Part shown: piece by piece, positions 8,859 through 19,298 of the stretch
Layout: every line of letters starts with the position of its first letter
How positions within the stretch are numbered: the stretch's first letter is position 1
Source of the DNA: Ancylomarina euxina
Lineage (GTDB): Bacteria; Bacteroidota; Bacteroidia; Bacteroidales; Marinifilaceae
Reading direction: 5' to 3'
Assembly (NCBI RefSeq): GCF_003863355.1
Contig: NZ_QQWG01000003.1
Location: 248,001-312,000, forward strand
Length of the DNA: 64,000 nt
Position numbers and translations under genes: made by a program
Notes under the pieces: generated by a model
What the model saw: only the letters and a program-made list of their open reading frames with translations
What the model was told of the DNA's origin: nothing
The model's database searches: none

Positions 8859-10331
8859 ATGATCAGCAATAAGCTTCTATTTAGAATGAGAAAAATAAAA
8901 TCTATTGTATTTGTTTCTATGCTTGTGTTACTATCAAGTTGTAACTCTGATGTTTTTCAAGAACATGAAATAGGGAGTAATCTTATTGATAAATCTACAG
9001 AGGTGTTTTCAATAGATACATTTACGGTTTACAGTTCCACCGTGAAAATGGATTCAGTTGCCACATCAAACAATAGTAATATTCTCCTGGGGAAATATAA
9101 AGATCCATATTTTGGGAATATTAAATCGGATTTTTACGGAGAAGTTGATTTACAAAGCGCATTTACTCTTAGAACCATAAGTAGTGGAGATAAGGTTGGT
9201 GTCAAATTTGACTCCTTGATCTTTATTATGTATCATGAAGGTAGTAAAATGATTAATGGTCGAGTTAATGATCATTTCTTTGGAGACACCCTCAAGGAGC
9301 AAACTATATCTATTCATAGAGTAACTCAAGATTTTGAATTCCCGGATAATAAATTTGCTTATAATGCAGATGATGTTTTAGAGTATGATCTGGAAGAAAT
9401 CGGAAGTTCTGTTTTTATTCCTAAAAGGCATATAAATAGTTTTATTGATGAGGCAAAAGATAAAGATCCTTTAGAAAAAAAAGGAGGGCTTCGAATTAAA
9501 ATGAATGATGCTTTAGGTTTGGAAATAATTGATAGTGTAAATATTGGGAGTGATGTCGTTACTGATGGAATGAAGTGGTTGGATTATTTTAAGGGTGTTG
9601 TATTAAAATCAGGTGATAATAATTCCGCCATGTTTTCTTATCAAACAGGTGTTGGAATGAAAATGCGATTATATTATAGTGAAACGGAATATACAGAAGC
9701 TGGTGTTGTACGATTTCATGATTTTCCTGTTAACAAGAAGTCTGTGAATTTTACAAATTATTCATCTGATTTTAACTCAGAAGAACACGATTACATAAAA
9801 AATATTGGCTTGATAGATGAATTGGAAAATGATTTGCCTTCCACTGAAACAGATAACTTGTCTTTTATACAGGGAGGCACTGGATTAATGACTAAAATTA
9901 GCATACCTCATATTGAGAACTTAAATCAAATGGGATTAGCTGGGGGAATTCTTAAGGCTGAATTGGTTTTTAGTCCTGAGGATAATAGTTATGATGAAGA
10001 TTTTTATCCTTTACCATTTTCTAATTTTGAACTTTTTACGACAGATAAGAAGAATAAATTTAATGAAGGAGTTTTTGATCCTAATACGAATAAGGTTGTG
10101 ACATCAACTTACATTTATAATTCTAAATATCCTGATGAATCGTATTATATGTTTGACTTGACGGATTATGTGAATCAAATTCTTTTGAATGGTCAAAACT
10201 ATGATGATGCATTGCTAATAAGTATCCCTCCAAATATGATTGGTAATTCTATGGAACGTTTGATTATTGATAATGATAGGAAATCAAAGACAAGGATAAA
10301 ATTAAAGGTAACGTACGTTGTTCAGAATTAA
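8859..10331 (+). CDS. DUF4270 domain-containing lipoprotein
   Basis: Lipobox LLSSCNSDVF; ...EHEIGSNLIDKSTEVFSIDTFTVYSSTVKMDSVATSNNSNILLGKYKDPYFGNIKSDFYGEV typical of DUF4270. ATG at 8886 is an alternative start. Confidence 0.85.
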   Translation: MISNKLLFRMRKIKSIVFVSMLVLLSSCNSDVFQEHEIGSNLIDKSTEVFSIDTFTVYSSTVKMDSVATSNNSNILLGKYKDPYFGNIKSDFYGEVDLQSAFTLRTISSGDKVGVKFDSLIFIMYHEGSKMINGRVNDHFFGDTLKEQTISIHRVTQDFEFPDNKFAYNADDVLEYDLEEIGSSVFIPKRHINSFIDEAKDKDPLEKKGGLRIKMNDALGLEIIDSVNIGSDVVTDGMKWLDYFKGVVLKSGDNNSAMFSYQTGVGMKMRLYYSETEYTEAGVVRFHDFPVNKKSVNFTNYSSDFNSEEHDYIKNIGLIDELENDLPSTETDNLSFIQGGTGLMTKISIPHIENLNQMGLAGGILKAELVFSPEDNSYDEDFYPLPFSNFELFTTDKKNKFNEGVFDPNTNKVVTSTYIYNSKYPDESYYMFDLTDYVNQILLNGQNYDDALLISIPPNMIGNSMERLIIDNDRKSKTRIKLKVTYVVQN

Positions 10332-11647
10332 TGTCGAATATTTTAATTACAATATATATGTGGAATATGAGAATGATTGCTAAGCCTTTTTATTCGATTA
10401 AAAAACTCTTAACTATCATAGGTTTTAGCTTGTTGTTTTTTACAACGACTGTATACGCTCAGAATAGTACGAGTTCTCCTTATTCATACTATGGATTAGG
10501 TGAGTTGAACCAAAATGCTAGTGGTAATAGTATTTCGATGGGAGGAACAAGCCTTGCGTATCGAGATGGTGGTGTCTTGAATATTCAAAACCCTGCTGCT
10601 TTGGCTCAAGTTGACAGTCTTAAGTTTATTTTTAATGTTGGTATGGCTGCTAAGTACACTAACCTAAATCAAGGAAATAAAAGCGATTATTTTAATGATT
10701 ATAACTTGACAAGACTTGCCTTTGGTTTTAAGGTGTCACCTAGATATTCAACTGCTTTTTCAGTTTCTCCTTACACGAGTTTAGGTTATGAAATCACGAA
10801 AAGAGAGAAAGTCATTGGGTCGGAGTCATATATCAATCGTTCTTTAAAAGGATCAGGAGGATTAAATCAACTAACTTGGTCTAATGGTGTTAAAGTGACT
10901 AAGAATCTATCATTAGGGATTAATGGAATATATTTGTTTGGAAACAATGCTAGAGATGAGATTATTACTATGGAAACGGGATCTTCTTATGTCTATAAAA
11001 ATAATTCGAAATTAATTTCTAAAGGGGTTTACTTTAACCTTGGAGCACAATATCAAATAGATTTAGGTAAGTACGATTTTACTCTTGGAGCTAAATATCA
11101 ACCTAAAGTAGGTGTTGATGCTGAACAAATTATTAAGGTTACAAACTATAGTAGTGGTATTGGTGCTGTTAGACATGAAGATACCGATAAAGGTTCGTTT
11201 GATGTTCCTGAAAGTTATGGTTTAGGTTTTGGATTAAAAAAGGGTAAACAATTGTGGATTGGTGGCGATTATTTATTTGAGAAGTGGAGTGATACCGAAG
11301 TTTTTAATAAAAATAGTTCTTTAAAAGATCGAAACAAATTTAGTCTTGGCATGGAGTATAAGGCTAATGATGGGTATGCAAGAAAATTCCTTAAGAAAAT
11401 GACTTATCGTTTAGGTGGATTTTATGATACTGGGTATGTCACTGTTGAGGATGAAAAAATAAATTCAATGGGTGTCAGTTTAGGATTTGGTATCCCAATG
11501 GCACAAAATGGAGGTATGATTAATGTTGCACTTGAATTTGGAATTTCAGGTACAACAAATAATAATTTGGTTCGAGAGGACTTTACAAGGATAACAGTTG
11601 ATATTAACTTGTTTGAAAAATGGTTTGTTAAGCGTAAATACCATTAG
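10331..11647 (+). CDS. Putative outer-membrane beta-barrel protein (FadL/PorV-like OMP)
   Basis: Signal peptide plus QNSTSSPYSYYGLGELNQNASGNSISMGGTSLAYRDGGVLNIQNPAAL; beta-rich; adjacent to DUF4270. Confidence 0.7.
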   Translation: MSNILITIYMWNMRMIAKPFYSIKKLLTIIGFSLLFFTTTVYAQNSTSSPYSYYGLGELNQNASGNSISMGGTSLAYRDGGVLNIQNPAALAQVDSLKFIFNVGMAAKYTNLNQGNKSDYFNDYNLTRLAFGFKVSPRYSTAFSVSPYTSLGYEITKREKVIGSESYINRSLKGSGGLNQLTWSNGVKVTKNLSLGINGIYLFGNNARDEIITMETGSSYVYKNNSKLISKGVYFNLGAQYQIDLGKYDFTLGAKYQPKVGVDAEQIIKVTNYSSGIGAVRHEDTDKGSFDVPESYGLGFGLKKGKQLWIGGDYLFEKWSDTEVFNKNSSLKDRNKFSLGMEYKANDGYARKFLKKMTYRLGGFYDTGYVTVEDEKINSMGVSLGFGIPMAQNGGMINVALEFGISGTTNNNLVREDFTRITVDINLFEKWFVKRKYH

Positions 11648-11673
11648 ACAATAAGTTTGATTTAAGATGTATA

Positions 11674-11707
11674 CGCCCGAAAGCCTTTGTTTTCGGGCGT
11701 TTTTTTA
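11674..11707 (+). terminator. Intrinsic terminator
   Basis: CGCCCGAAA...TTTCGGGCG followed by TTTTTTTAT. Confidence 0.88.
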
Positions 11708-11939
11708 TATTTCAAATTTATCGTTTGAAAGAATAAAAAAATAATAGACCTCTTACTCCAATTTAGAGTTGATAAAGAATAATATTGACTAATTTTGGAA
11801 TGATTTAAAACAAGTATTTGTTTAATTTCACCTACTAAAGCAACACAAAATATGATAATGCAGCTAAGCCATGTTTGCTGTATCGAATACCTAGTTTTTA
11901 TTCGACTAAAACAAGCTTGCTGGTTTAAAAGATTATAAG

Positions 11940-13379
11940 ATGAAAATGATTTATAAACCTCAAGAATACCGAATCAAAGATGAAAGAATGAAACCTTTTA
12001 TCGATGAATCTGAAATTTGGGAGATCTTAGATACGGCACAACCTACAAAAGAAAATGTAAGAGCTGTCATTCAAAAATCATTGGCAAAAAACCGTTTAAG
12101 TATGCAGGAAACTGCCTTGCTGTTGAAAACGGAAGACCCAGAGTTAATTGAAGAAATAAAGGCTGGTGCGCGAACACTGAAAGAGAAGGTGTATGGCGAT
12201 AGAATTGTAATTTTTGCACCGCTATATGTAGGAAATAAGTGTGTAAATAATTGTACTTATTGTGGATTCCGAGCTTCAAATAAGAAACAGAAACGTACAA
12301 CTCTTAACGAAGTTCAGCTTCGGTCTGAAGTAAAGTCTTTAGAAGATAATGGTCAAAAACGTTTGATTCTGGTTTATGGTGAGCATCCTATGTATGATGC
12401 TGAATTTATTGCCGATTCTGTGCGCACTGTTTATTCTGTAAAATCTGGTTCGGGTGAAATTCGACGTGTTAATATCAATGCAGCACCTCTAGATATCGAA
12501 GGTTTTGAAAAGGTTAAGGAAGCCGCTATTGGTACATATCAAATTTTTCAAGAAACTTACCATAGAGAAGCTTACGCGAAGTACCATTTAAGTGGACAGA
12601 AAAGCGATTTTGACTGGCGTTTAACTGGTTTAGATCGTGCACAAGAGGCCTTGATTGATGATGTCGGGATTGGTGCTCTATTTGGCTTGTACGATTGGAA
12701 ATACGAAGTTTTAGGACTTCTTCGTCATGTGAATCATTTTGAAGCTTGTTATAATGTAGGGCCACATACCATTTCATTCCCAAGAATAAAGGCTGCATCT
12801 GATTCTACTATCGATCCAGCTTATGAAGTCAGTGATGATGATTTTATTCGTTTGGTAGCTATTCTTCGTTTGGCAGTTCCTTATACTGGTCTTATTCTTA
12901 CTGCTCGTGAAACTAAAGAGCTTCGAGAAGAGGTTATTAAGTTAGGTGTATCGCAAATTGATGCTGGAACCAATATTCAATTGGGAGGTTATTCGGAAAA
13001 GAATCATGAAGAACAGAAGTTGGATCATGAGCAATTTGAAATTGGAGATACAAGAAGTCTTGGTGAGGTAATTGATGAATTGTTAGATAAGCAATATTTA
13101 CCATCGTTTTGTACAGCTTGCTATCGTAAAGGAAGAACAGGTGAGCATTTCATGGAGTTCTCTGTTCCAGGATTTATCAAACGTTTCTGTACTCAAAATG
13201 CGATATTAACTTTGGCGGAATACCTTGAGGATTATGCAACCCCAAATCAAAAAGAAAAAGGTTATAAGTTGATTGATATTAAAATTGAAGAGCTTAATAA
13301 AAAAGACAGTTTAAAAGTAGCTCCATTATTAGAACGTTTAGAAAAAGTAAAAGCAGGTGAAAGAGATCTATATTTCTAG
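11940..13379 (+). CDS. hydG: [FeFe]-hydrogenase H-cluster radical SAM maturase HydG
   Basis: CVNNCTYCGFRASNK radical-SAM motif; length about 479 aa; C-terminal CTACYRKGRTGEHFMEF characteristic of HydG. Confidence 0.93.
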   Translation: MKMIYKPQEYRIKDERMKPFIDESEIWEILDTAQPTKENVRAVIQKSLAKNRLSMQETALLLKTEDPELIEEIKAGARTLKEKVYGDRIVIFAPLYVGNKCVNNCTYCGFRASNKKQKRTTLNEVQLRSEVKSLEDNGQKRLILVYGEHPMYDAEFIADSVRTVYSVKSGSGEIRRVNINAAPLDIEGFEKVKEAAIGTYQIFQETYHREAYAKYHLSGQKSDFDWRLTGLDRAQEALIDDVGIGALFGLYDWKYEVLGLLRHVNHFEACYNVGPHTISFPRIKAASDSTIDPAYEVSDDDFIRLVAILRLAVPYTGLILTARETKELREEVIKLGVSQIDAGTNIQLGGYSEKNHEEQKLDHEQFEIGDTRSLGEVIDELLDKQYLPSFCTACYRKGRTGEHFMEFSVPGFIKRFCTQNAILTLAEYLEDYATPNQKEKGYKLIDIKIEELNKKDSLKVAPLLERLEKVKAGERDLYF

Positions 13380-13401
13380 ATTTTCATTCCTAATATATCA
13401 T

Positions 13402-13431
13402 AGAAAAGCCCGATTTTAATCGGGCTTTTCT
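13402..13431. terminator. Bidirectional intrinsic terminator between hydG and the convergent kinase gene
   Basis: AGAAAAGCCCGATTTTAATCGGGCTTTTCT. Confidence 0.88.
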
Positions 13432-13451
13432 GCGTTTAAGAAAATGATATT

Positions 13452-16400
13452 TTAACTTATTGCTTTGTCCATTTCAATGATAAAGTTGCTGCCATGTCCA
13501 AGTTCACTTTCACACCAAACCTTACCTTCCATAGCTTCAACGTATTTCTTTACTATAGATAGACCGAGTCCTGTGGAGCGCTCTCCAGCTGTTGGTTTGG
13601 CACTCAAAACTTGAAATTTACCAAACATCATTTTTTGATCTTCGCTTGATATTCCAGGGCCTTCATCTTTCACCATGGTTTTAACCTTATCGCCATCTTC
13701 CCAAACTTTCACCCATATTTCCTTATTTGAAGGGGAAAATTTAATAGCATTGGAGATTAAATTTTCATAAACTTGGGTCATGTATTCGGGATCTGCATTA
13801 ATATAGGTATCCGTAGAGTCAAAATTTAGTTTAATATGCTTTCGTTCCAGTTTCTCTTTAAAGTTCTGATTCACGATATTAAGCAATTTTGAAAGGTTTA
13901 TTTTCTCTAGTTGTAAATTGATACTTTTAGATTCGATCATTTTTACATCAAGAATTCGTGTAATCATCATATTCATGCGATTTAGAGCATTTAGCATATA
14001 ATCTATATTCTCTATATCTTCAGGATGATTACTTTTCTTAATTTGAGATTTAAGATATTCAGCAATTGTAAGAGTTGATGTTAATGGATTCTTTAGATCG
14101 TGAGCAATAATACCAATTAAGTGATTTTTCTCATTATTTAGTTCAGTAAGCTCAGAGTTCTTATTAAGGATCTCTTCTTTTTGCAAACTAATGTTATTGT
14201 TTGCATTCTGTAGCCACTTAGCTTGTAGTTCTATTTTCTGAAAGACCTGTGCATTTTCGATAGCAATGCTAGTATACACAGCAATATTCTGCAGAAGGCT
14301 TAGATGATACTCTTTAAAGGCATTTTTCACAAAACTTTGAACTGTGATTACTCCAATGATTTTACCTCTTACTTTTAAAGGAAGATAAATAACTGATTTA
14401 GGTAAATGACTATTGTTAATAGTCACGACTTTTTTTATGTACTTTGAAGCTTCTTTGTCTAGATCATTAATGAAAATTTCAGTTTCATTATTATAACAAT
14501 AAACTGCAAGTCTATTGGGATCATTTAAATCAAATCTGATATTATTGATATCTTTTCCATCTTCCTTAAACCTTGGGAAATACAGATCTTTTTTATTTTT
14601 GTCGTATATACCAATTCCAAAAATTGAAGCATCCATCAATTCTTTTATCGACTGATATGCAGAATCAATAATGCGTTCAAATGATAGGTTTGCCGTTATT
14701 ATTTTGCCAATATCATTTAAATGAATCAGGTTCATGTATGATTTCTGAAGGAACTGAGACTGTTGAAGAATTTCTTCTTTTTGTTCTTCCAGAGCATCGT
14801 TTTTTCTCTCAATTTCAGTTTTTTGTGCTCTAATTTCTTTGGTCTTGTCAAAGACCATTATTTCAAGAACTTTCTGCTTATTGCGTATGTTTATTAATCT
14901 GATTTTGATTGTTAAAAACACAACAATAGCTAGAAAGATAACGAGTAGAGATAAAAACCACCAAGTTAACCACCAAGGAGGAAGGATTGTGAATGTATAT
15001 TCATAAGGGCTTGGTGTCCATATGCCATCACTATTTGAAGCTTTAATTTTAAACGTGTAAGTGCCTGGAGGAATTCTGGAATAAATGGCTTCCGATTTGT
15101 TTGTTACGGGTGACCATTCTTTATCTAAACCTTCAAGTATCCACTTATACTTAACCTTTTCAGGAGATTTATAGCTTAAGGCTTCAAAATTAAAAGTGAG
15201 GTGATGCATGTCGTGAGTTAGATTCAGATCTTGTGGGATAGGAAACCAAGGACTGATTGCACTGGAAGTATTCTTGTGTTTTTTATCACTCCAATTAACT
15301 CTCTTGAAAAATAAATAGATCTCAGTCAGCTGAATAATAGGAGGGGTAATATTTATATCATCGTTAACCGGATTGAATACCATAGCACCATTTACAGTTC
15401 CAAACCACAAGTTTTGATCTGAATCAATGTAATTACTACTGCCATTATTTTCTATGCCTTTAAACCCATCATATTTATCGTAGTTTCGGATTTTATCAAT
15501 TTTTCCGGATAAGTCGATGGAGATTCGATCGACACCGTTTTGTGTTCCAGCCCAAATGTTACCTTCTTGATCAGTGAGAATTGAATAGGTAATGTCAGAA
15601 CTTAGTCCATCTTGTGTACTGATATTTGTCCAACGTTGGTCATCCCAAAAACAAAGCCCTCCGCTGAATGTGGCAAGCCAAATTCGCCCCAGTTTATCTT
15701 CACATGTTTGTATTACCCAATCATGACTAAGACCATCTTTTTTGTCATAAGTTATAATGTTATTACCATCAAGTACTGAAACGCCTTGCATATGTGAAAG
15801 CCAAAGTCGATTCTTAGAATCAACAAATAAATTTGAGACGTTTTCTGTTGTTAAGTTGTGGCTTTCATGGTTAATAATGCGTCTGTTATTTTTTTTGTCG
15901 ATAAAAACGAGACCTTGATTTATAACTGCGAACCAAATACCATCTTCAGTAGAGCAGATGTCAGTAATAATAGCTCTTGGATGGAAACCATATTTTTTAG
16001 AGACATTTATAATCTCACCATTTTGGTGTTCTAACAGGCCTTCTTCAGTGGCTATAAGCATATTTCCATTAGCAAGTTCATGAAAATCAGTTGCTCTGCT
16101 AAGTGAAGGATGAATCTTAGAATTGATAACTTGAAACTCTCCATCTTTATGACGCACAATCCCTTTACCAGAAATACTAAACCAAAAATATCCCTTAGAA
16201 TCTTGTATTGTTGCTAATACAATATTTCCCCCAATGATATTAGTGAAATCGAGAGATAGAAATTTATTTGAGCCATACTTGATTAAACCATTTCCACTTG
16301 TCGTAAGCCAGATATTACCCTCTGTGTCTTCTAAAACGTTATTGATATATGGAGATATTAATCCTTTTCTTTGATCAATAATTACGGTTTTTTTATCTGA

Positions 16401-17252
16401 AACGACAGCTAAGCCAACTTCTTTGATGCAAATCCACAGTCGACCTTTTGAGTCAAGACTGATATTATTAATGTTTTGTGGATTGATAGAGTTAGGAAGA
16501 TCAACTTTTGTAAATTGATTGTTTTTACTTTTATAGATATTAAAACCATGCCTCGGTTTAAAAACTCGATACCAACAATCTTGGTTTGAATCAAAGAGAG
16601 AGGGAATAATAATTTGATCTTTAAAGAGAGGATTATTATTTAGGATTGATTTTGATAATTGACCATTTTTAAATTCATATAAAGCATTCTGGGTCGCGAT
16701 AAGAAGTTTTCCAGATGGATCGTTCAGTATTGACAAAAGTCTATTGTTCTCAATGAGTTCAGGGTGTAATTTACTTGCATTATGAAAGCGACCATTTTCG
16801 AGATACACTAAAGTGCGTTGGTTGTCCTTTAAACCTAAAGCCCATATCTTGCCATCATTTCCTTCCTGAATATTCATATATTGAGCAATAGGAAGACTGT
16901 CATTTTCATTGAAATTAGTGAATTGAATTCCATTAAAGGAACTAATCCCAACGCTAGTTCCAATCCAAATATTCTCATCTTTATCTTGAAATAGTGATCG
17001 AATATTGTTGTCCGCTAAGCCATGATTATTGTTGTAGGAAAAGAATTCTTTGCCGTTAAAACGTGAGAGTCCTCCTCCGTTAGTTCCTAGCCATAGGTTT
17101 CCTTTTTTATCTTGAATCAATGACGAAACCTCAGATTGGGGTAAGCCTTCCTCTAGAGAATAATTCGTAAAACTGTAATGCTGAGCATAGCTAGCAATAG
17201 AGAGTAAGAATAAAATGAGGCCTAGTAATATTTTATAGAATGGGTTATTCAT
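13452..17252 (-). CDS. Sensor histidine kinase: Reg_prop beta-propellers, Y_Y_Y domain, TM, GAF, HisKA, HATPase_c
   Basis: Repeated 'D..G.LWLGT.GGGL..F' blades, Y_Y_Y (LTFNFEALSYKSPEKVKYKWILEGLDKEW), TM, GAF-like region, HDLKNPLTS, and N/G boxes NLISNAIKFSP / DEGPGIS / STGLGLSIVKKYVEAM. No receiver or AraC domain at the C-terminus. Confidence 0.93.
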   Translation of the reverse strand: MNNPFYKILLGLILFLLSIASYAQHYSFTNYSLEEGLPQSEVSSLIQDKKGNLWLGTNGGGLSRFNGKEFFSYNNNHGLADNNIRSLFQDKDENIWIGTSVGISSFNGIQFTNFNENDSLPIAQYMNIQEGNDGKIWALGLKDNQRTLVYLENGRFHNASKLHPELIENNRLLSILNDPSGKLLIATQNALYEFKNGQLSKSILNNNPLFKDQIIIPSLFDSNQDCWYRVFKPRHGFNIYKSKNNQFTKVDLPNSINPQNINNISLDSKGRLWICIKEVGLAVVSDKKTVIIDQRKGLISPYINNVLEDTEGNIWLTTSGNGLIKYGSNKFLSLDFTNIIGGNIVLATIQDSKGYFWFSISGKGIVRHKDGEFQVINSKIHPSLSRATDFHELANGNMLIATEEGLLEHQNGEIINVSKKYGFHPRAIITDICSTEDGIWFAVINQGLVFIDKKNNRRIINHESHNLTTENVSNLFVDSKNRLWLSHMQGVSVLDGNNIITYDKKDGLSHDWVIQTCEDKLGRIWLATFSGGLCFWDDQRWTNISTQDGLSSDITYSILTDQEGNIWAGTQNGVDRISIDLSGKIDKIRNYDKYDGFKGIENNGSSNYIDSDQNLWFGTVNGAMVFNPVNDDINITPPIIQLTEIYLFFKRVNWSDKKHKNTSSAISPWFPIPQDLNLTHDMHHLTFNFEALSYKSPEKVKYKWILEGLDKEWSPVTNKSEAIYSRIPPGTYTFKIKASNSDGIWTPSPYEYTFTILPPWWLTWWFLSLLVIFLAIVVFLTIKIRLINIRNKQKVLEIMVFDKTKEIRAQKTEIERKNDALEEQKEEILQQSQFLQKSYMNLIHLNDIGKIITANLSFERIIDSAYQSIKELMDASIFGIGIYDKNKKDLYFPRFKEDGKDINNIRFDLNDPNRLAVYCYNNETEIFINDLDKEASKYIKKVVTINNSHLPKSVIYLPLKVRGKIIGVITVQSFVKNAFKEYHLSLLQNIAVYTSIAIENAQVFQKIELQAKWLQNANNNISLQKEEILNKNSELTELNNEKNHLIGIIAHDLKNPLTSTLTIAEYLKSQIKKSNHPEDIENIDYMLNALNRMNMMITRILDVKMIESKSINLQLEKINLSKLLNIVNQNFKEKLERKHIKLNFDSTDTYINADPEYMTQVYENLISNAIKFSPSNKEIWVKVWEDGDKVKTMVKDEGPGISSEDQKMMFGKFQVLSAKPTAGERSTGLGLSIVKKYVEAMEGKVWCESELGHGSNFIIEMDKAIS

Positions 17253-17566
17253 GTAGTTATTGCTTAAATATGCAAAGTCAGTTTTAGCTTATGGTTAAGT
17301 TTACCTTAAGATTTCCCCTATCATTATATGGAAGTCTACTTATTTTTATTATCTCTTCTTGAATCGAGATAGGCTTTGTTTAAAAGCAGTAAAAGGTACA
17401 AATTTTTTTAAGCATTTAAAAATTATACATTTGTTCTCAAGAAACAGAAATTATTGACTAAGTTGACATGTCTTGTTGAACTTAAGTTGTTGAATTTTGT
17501 TTATTATTTATCGACTCTGTAAAATTACTACTTGACTTTCTAGATGTAAAAACTTTAAGCTAAAAA

Positions 17567-19222
17567 ATGATGACTACTAAAATAATTGGAAGAACCTTGC
17601 TTGCCAGTTTAGCTATTTCCTGCTTTGCTTGTCAACCTAAGCTTTCGCTTGAAAAGGCTGAAGCTAAAATGTCAGAAAAACAGATGAAAGACTATATTCA
17701 GGTATTGGCATCAGATGAGTTTCAAGGCAGAAAGCCATTCTCAGAGGGGGAGGTTAAAACGATTGATTATATATCAAATGTTTATTCTAATTTGGGATTG
17801 ACACCTGCTGTTGAAAACAGTTATCTACAGGAAGTGCCTTTGGTTGAAGTAAGCGTTGGTGTTGATCAGTCTATGAATTTTAATACGAATGGTAAAGAAA
17901 AGAATATCCGTTATAAAGATGATTTTGTTATTTTTTCTCGTCGTTTAGATGATAGTATCGAGGTGAAAAACTCCGAGCTTGTTTTTGCAGGTTATGGAAT
18001 TGTTGCACCAGAATATGGATGGAATGATTACAAGAATCTAGATGTAAAAGGCAAAACGGTTCTGGTTTTAGTTAATGATCCTGGACTTGACTCAGGTGAT
18101 GACAACTTGTTTAAAGGTAATGAGATGACCTATTATGGTCGTTGGAGTTATAAATATGAGGAGGCAGCTAGACAAGGTGCAGCTGCATTATTGATTATTC
18201 ATGATACTAAAGGAGCTGGTTATCCTTGGTCAGTTGTTTTGAATTCTGCTTTGGTGCCAAAACTGTATCAGCAATCAAAAAATAAATATGCTGACAGAGC
18301 TGCAATGGAAGGATGGTTGACTCAAGATATTGCGACAGAAATATTTGTTGATAATAAATTGAACTTGGAGGAGGCTATCTTAGATGCCAAGAAGAAAGGT
18401 TTTAAGGGCTTTGCTTTAGATACAAAGATGAGCATGACCATTCGCAATTCTTATCGCGAAGATAAAACCAATAATGTCATTGGTACGATTAAAGGGAGCG
18501 ACTTGTCTGATGAGTGTATCGTGTATTCTGCTCATTGGGATCACTTGGGAATTGGTCGTAAGATGAATGGTGATAGTATTTATAATGGAGCAGTTGATAA
18601 TGGAACTTCGCTGGCTTGGATGTTCGAAATTGCCCGTGCCTTTAAAGCAATGCCAACGCCTCGACGTTCAATCGTATTTCTTGCACCTTCGGCTGAAGAA
18701 TCAGGCTTGAATGGTTCTGCATACTATGTTAGTCATCCTGTGTTTCCTTTGAATAAAACAGTAGCGAATATCAACAATGATTTGATGTTACCTTATGGTA
18801 GAATGAAAGATCTAATGGTAACGGGTTATGGTCAATCGGAACTTGATGATTATGCAGAAGAGGCAGCAAAAGAACAAGGACGCTATATTCTTAAAGATCC
18901 AAATCCTCACACAGGCATGTATTATAGAGCCGATCATTTTAGTTTTGCTAAGGCTGGTGTGCCTGCATTATTTGCTCGAGGGAATAATGATCATATCGAA
19001 AAGGGGAAAGACTATATGTCTAAAAAGGAAAAGGATTGGTTAGCTAATAATTATCACAAACCATTTGATGAGTATCAAGACTGGTGGGATTTATCAGGAG
19101 TTAAAGAGGATGCTCAGTTGATGTTTAGAATCGGATGGAAGCTTGCCAATGAGGATACGTTCCCAAAATGGAAAGCGGGATCTGAATTTAAAGCTGTACG
19201 TGAAAAACAAATGGCAAACTAA
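17567..19222 (+). CDS. M28 family metallopeptidase with PA-like insert, lipoprotein
   Basis: AISCFACQ lipobox; IVYSAHWDHLGIG, NGAVDNGTSLAWMFEIARAF, FLAPSAEESGLNGSAYYV. Confidence 0.9.
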   Translation: MMTTKIIGRTLLASLAISCFACQPKLSLEKAEAKMSEKQMKDYIQVLASDEFQGRKPFSEGEVKTIDYISNVYSNLGLTPAVENSYLQEVPLVEVSVGVDQSMNFNTNGKEKNIRYKDDFVIFSRRLDDSIEVKNSELVFAGYGIVAPEYGWNDYKNLDVKGKTVLVLVNDPGLDSGDDNLFKGNEMTYYGRWSYKYEEAARQGAAALLIIHDTKGAGYPWSVVLNSALVPKLYQQSKNKYADRAAMEGWLTQDIATEIFVDNKLNLEEAILDAKKKGFKGFALDTKMSMTIRNSYREDKTNNVIGTIKGSDLSDECIVYSAHWDHLGIGRKMNGDSIYNGAVDNGTSLAWMFEIARAFKAMPTPRRSIVFLAPSAEESGLNGSAYYVSHPVFPLNKTVANINNDLMLPYGRMKDLMVTGYGQSELDDYAEEAAKEQGRYILKDPNPHTGMYYRADHFSFAKAGVPALFARGNNDHIEKGKDYMSKKEKDWLANNYHKPFDEYQDWWDLSGVKEDAQLMFRIGWKLANEDTFPKWKAGSEFKAVREKQMAN

Positions 19223-19251
19223 TTTAGGTAAGATACAAGAATAAAAAAAGC

Positions 19252-19285
19252 GATCTCAGATTCCAAATCTGAGATCACTTTCATA
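19252..19285. terminator. Intrinsic terminator between convergent M28 and hydE genes
   Basis: GATCTCAGATT-CCA-AATCTGAGATC (11-bp perfect stem). Confidence 0.8.
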
Positions 19286-19298
19286 TATGATGACTTTG

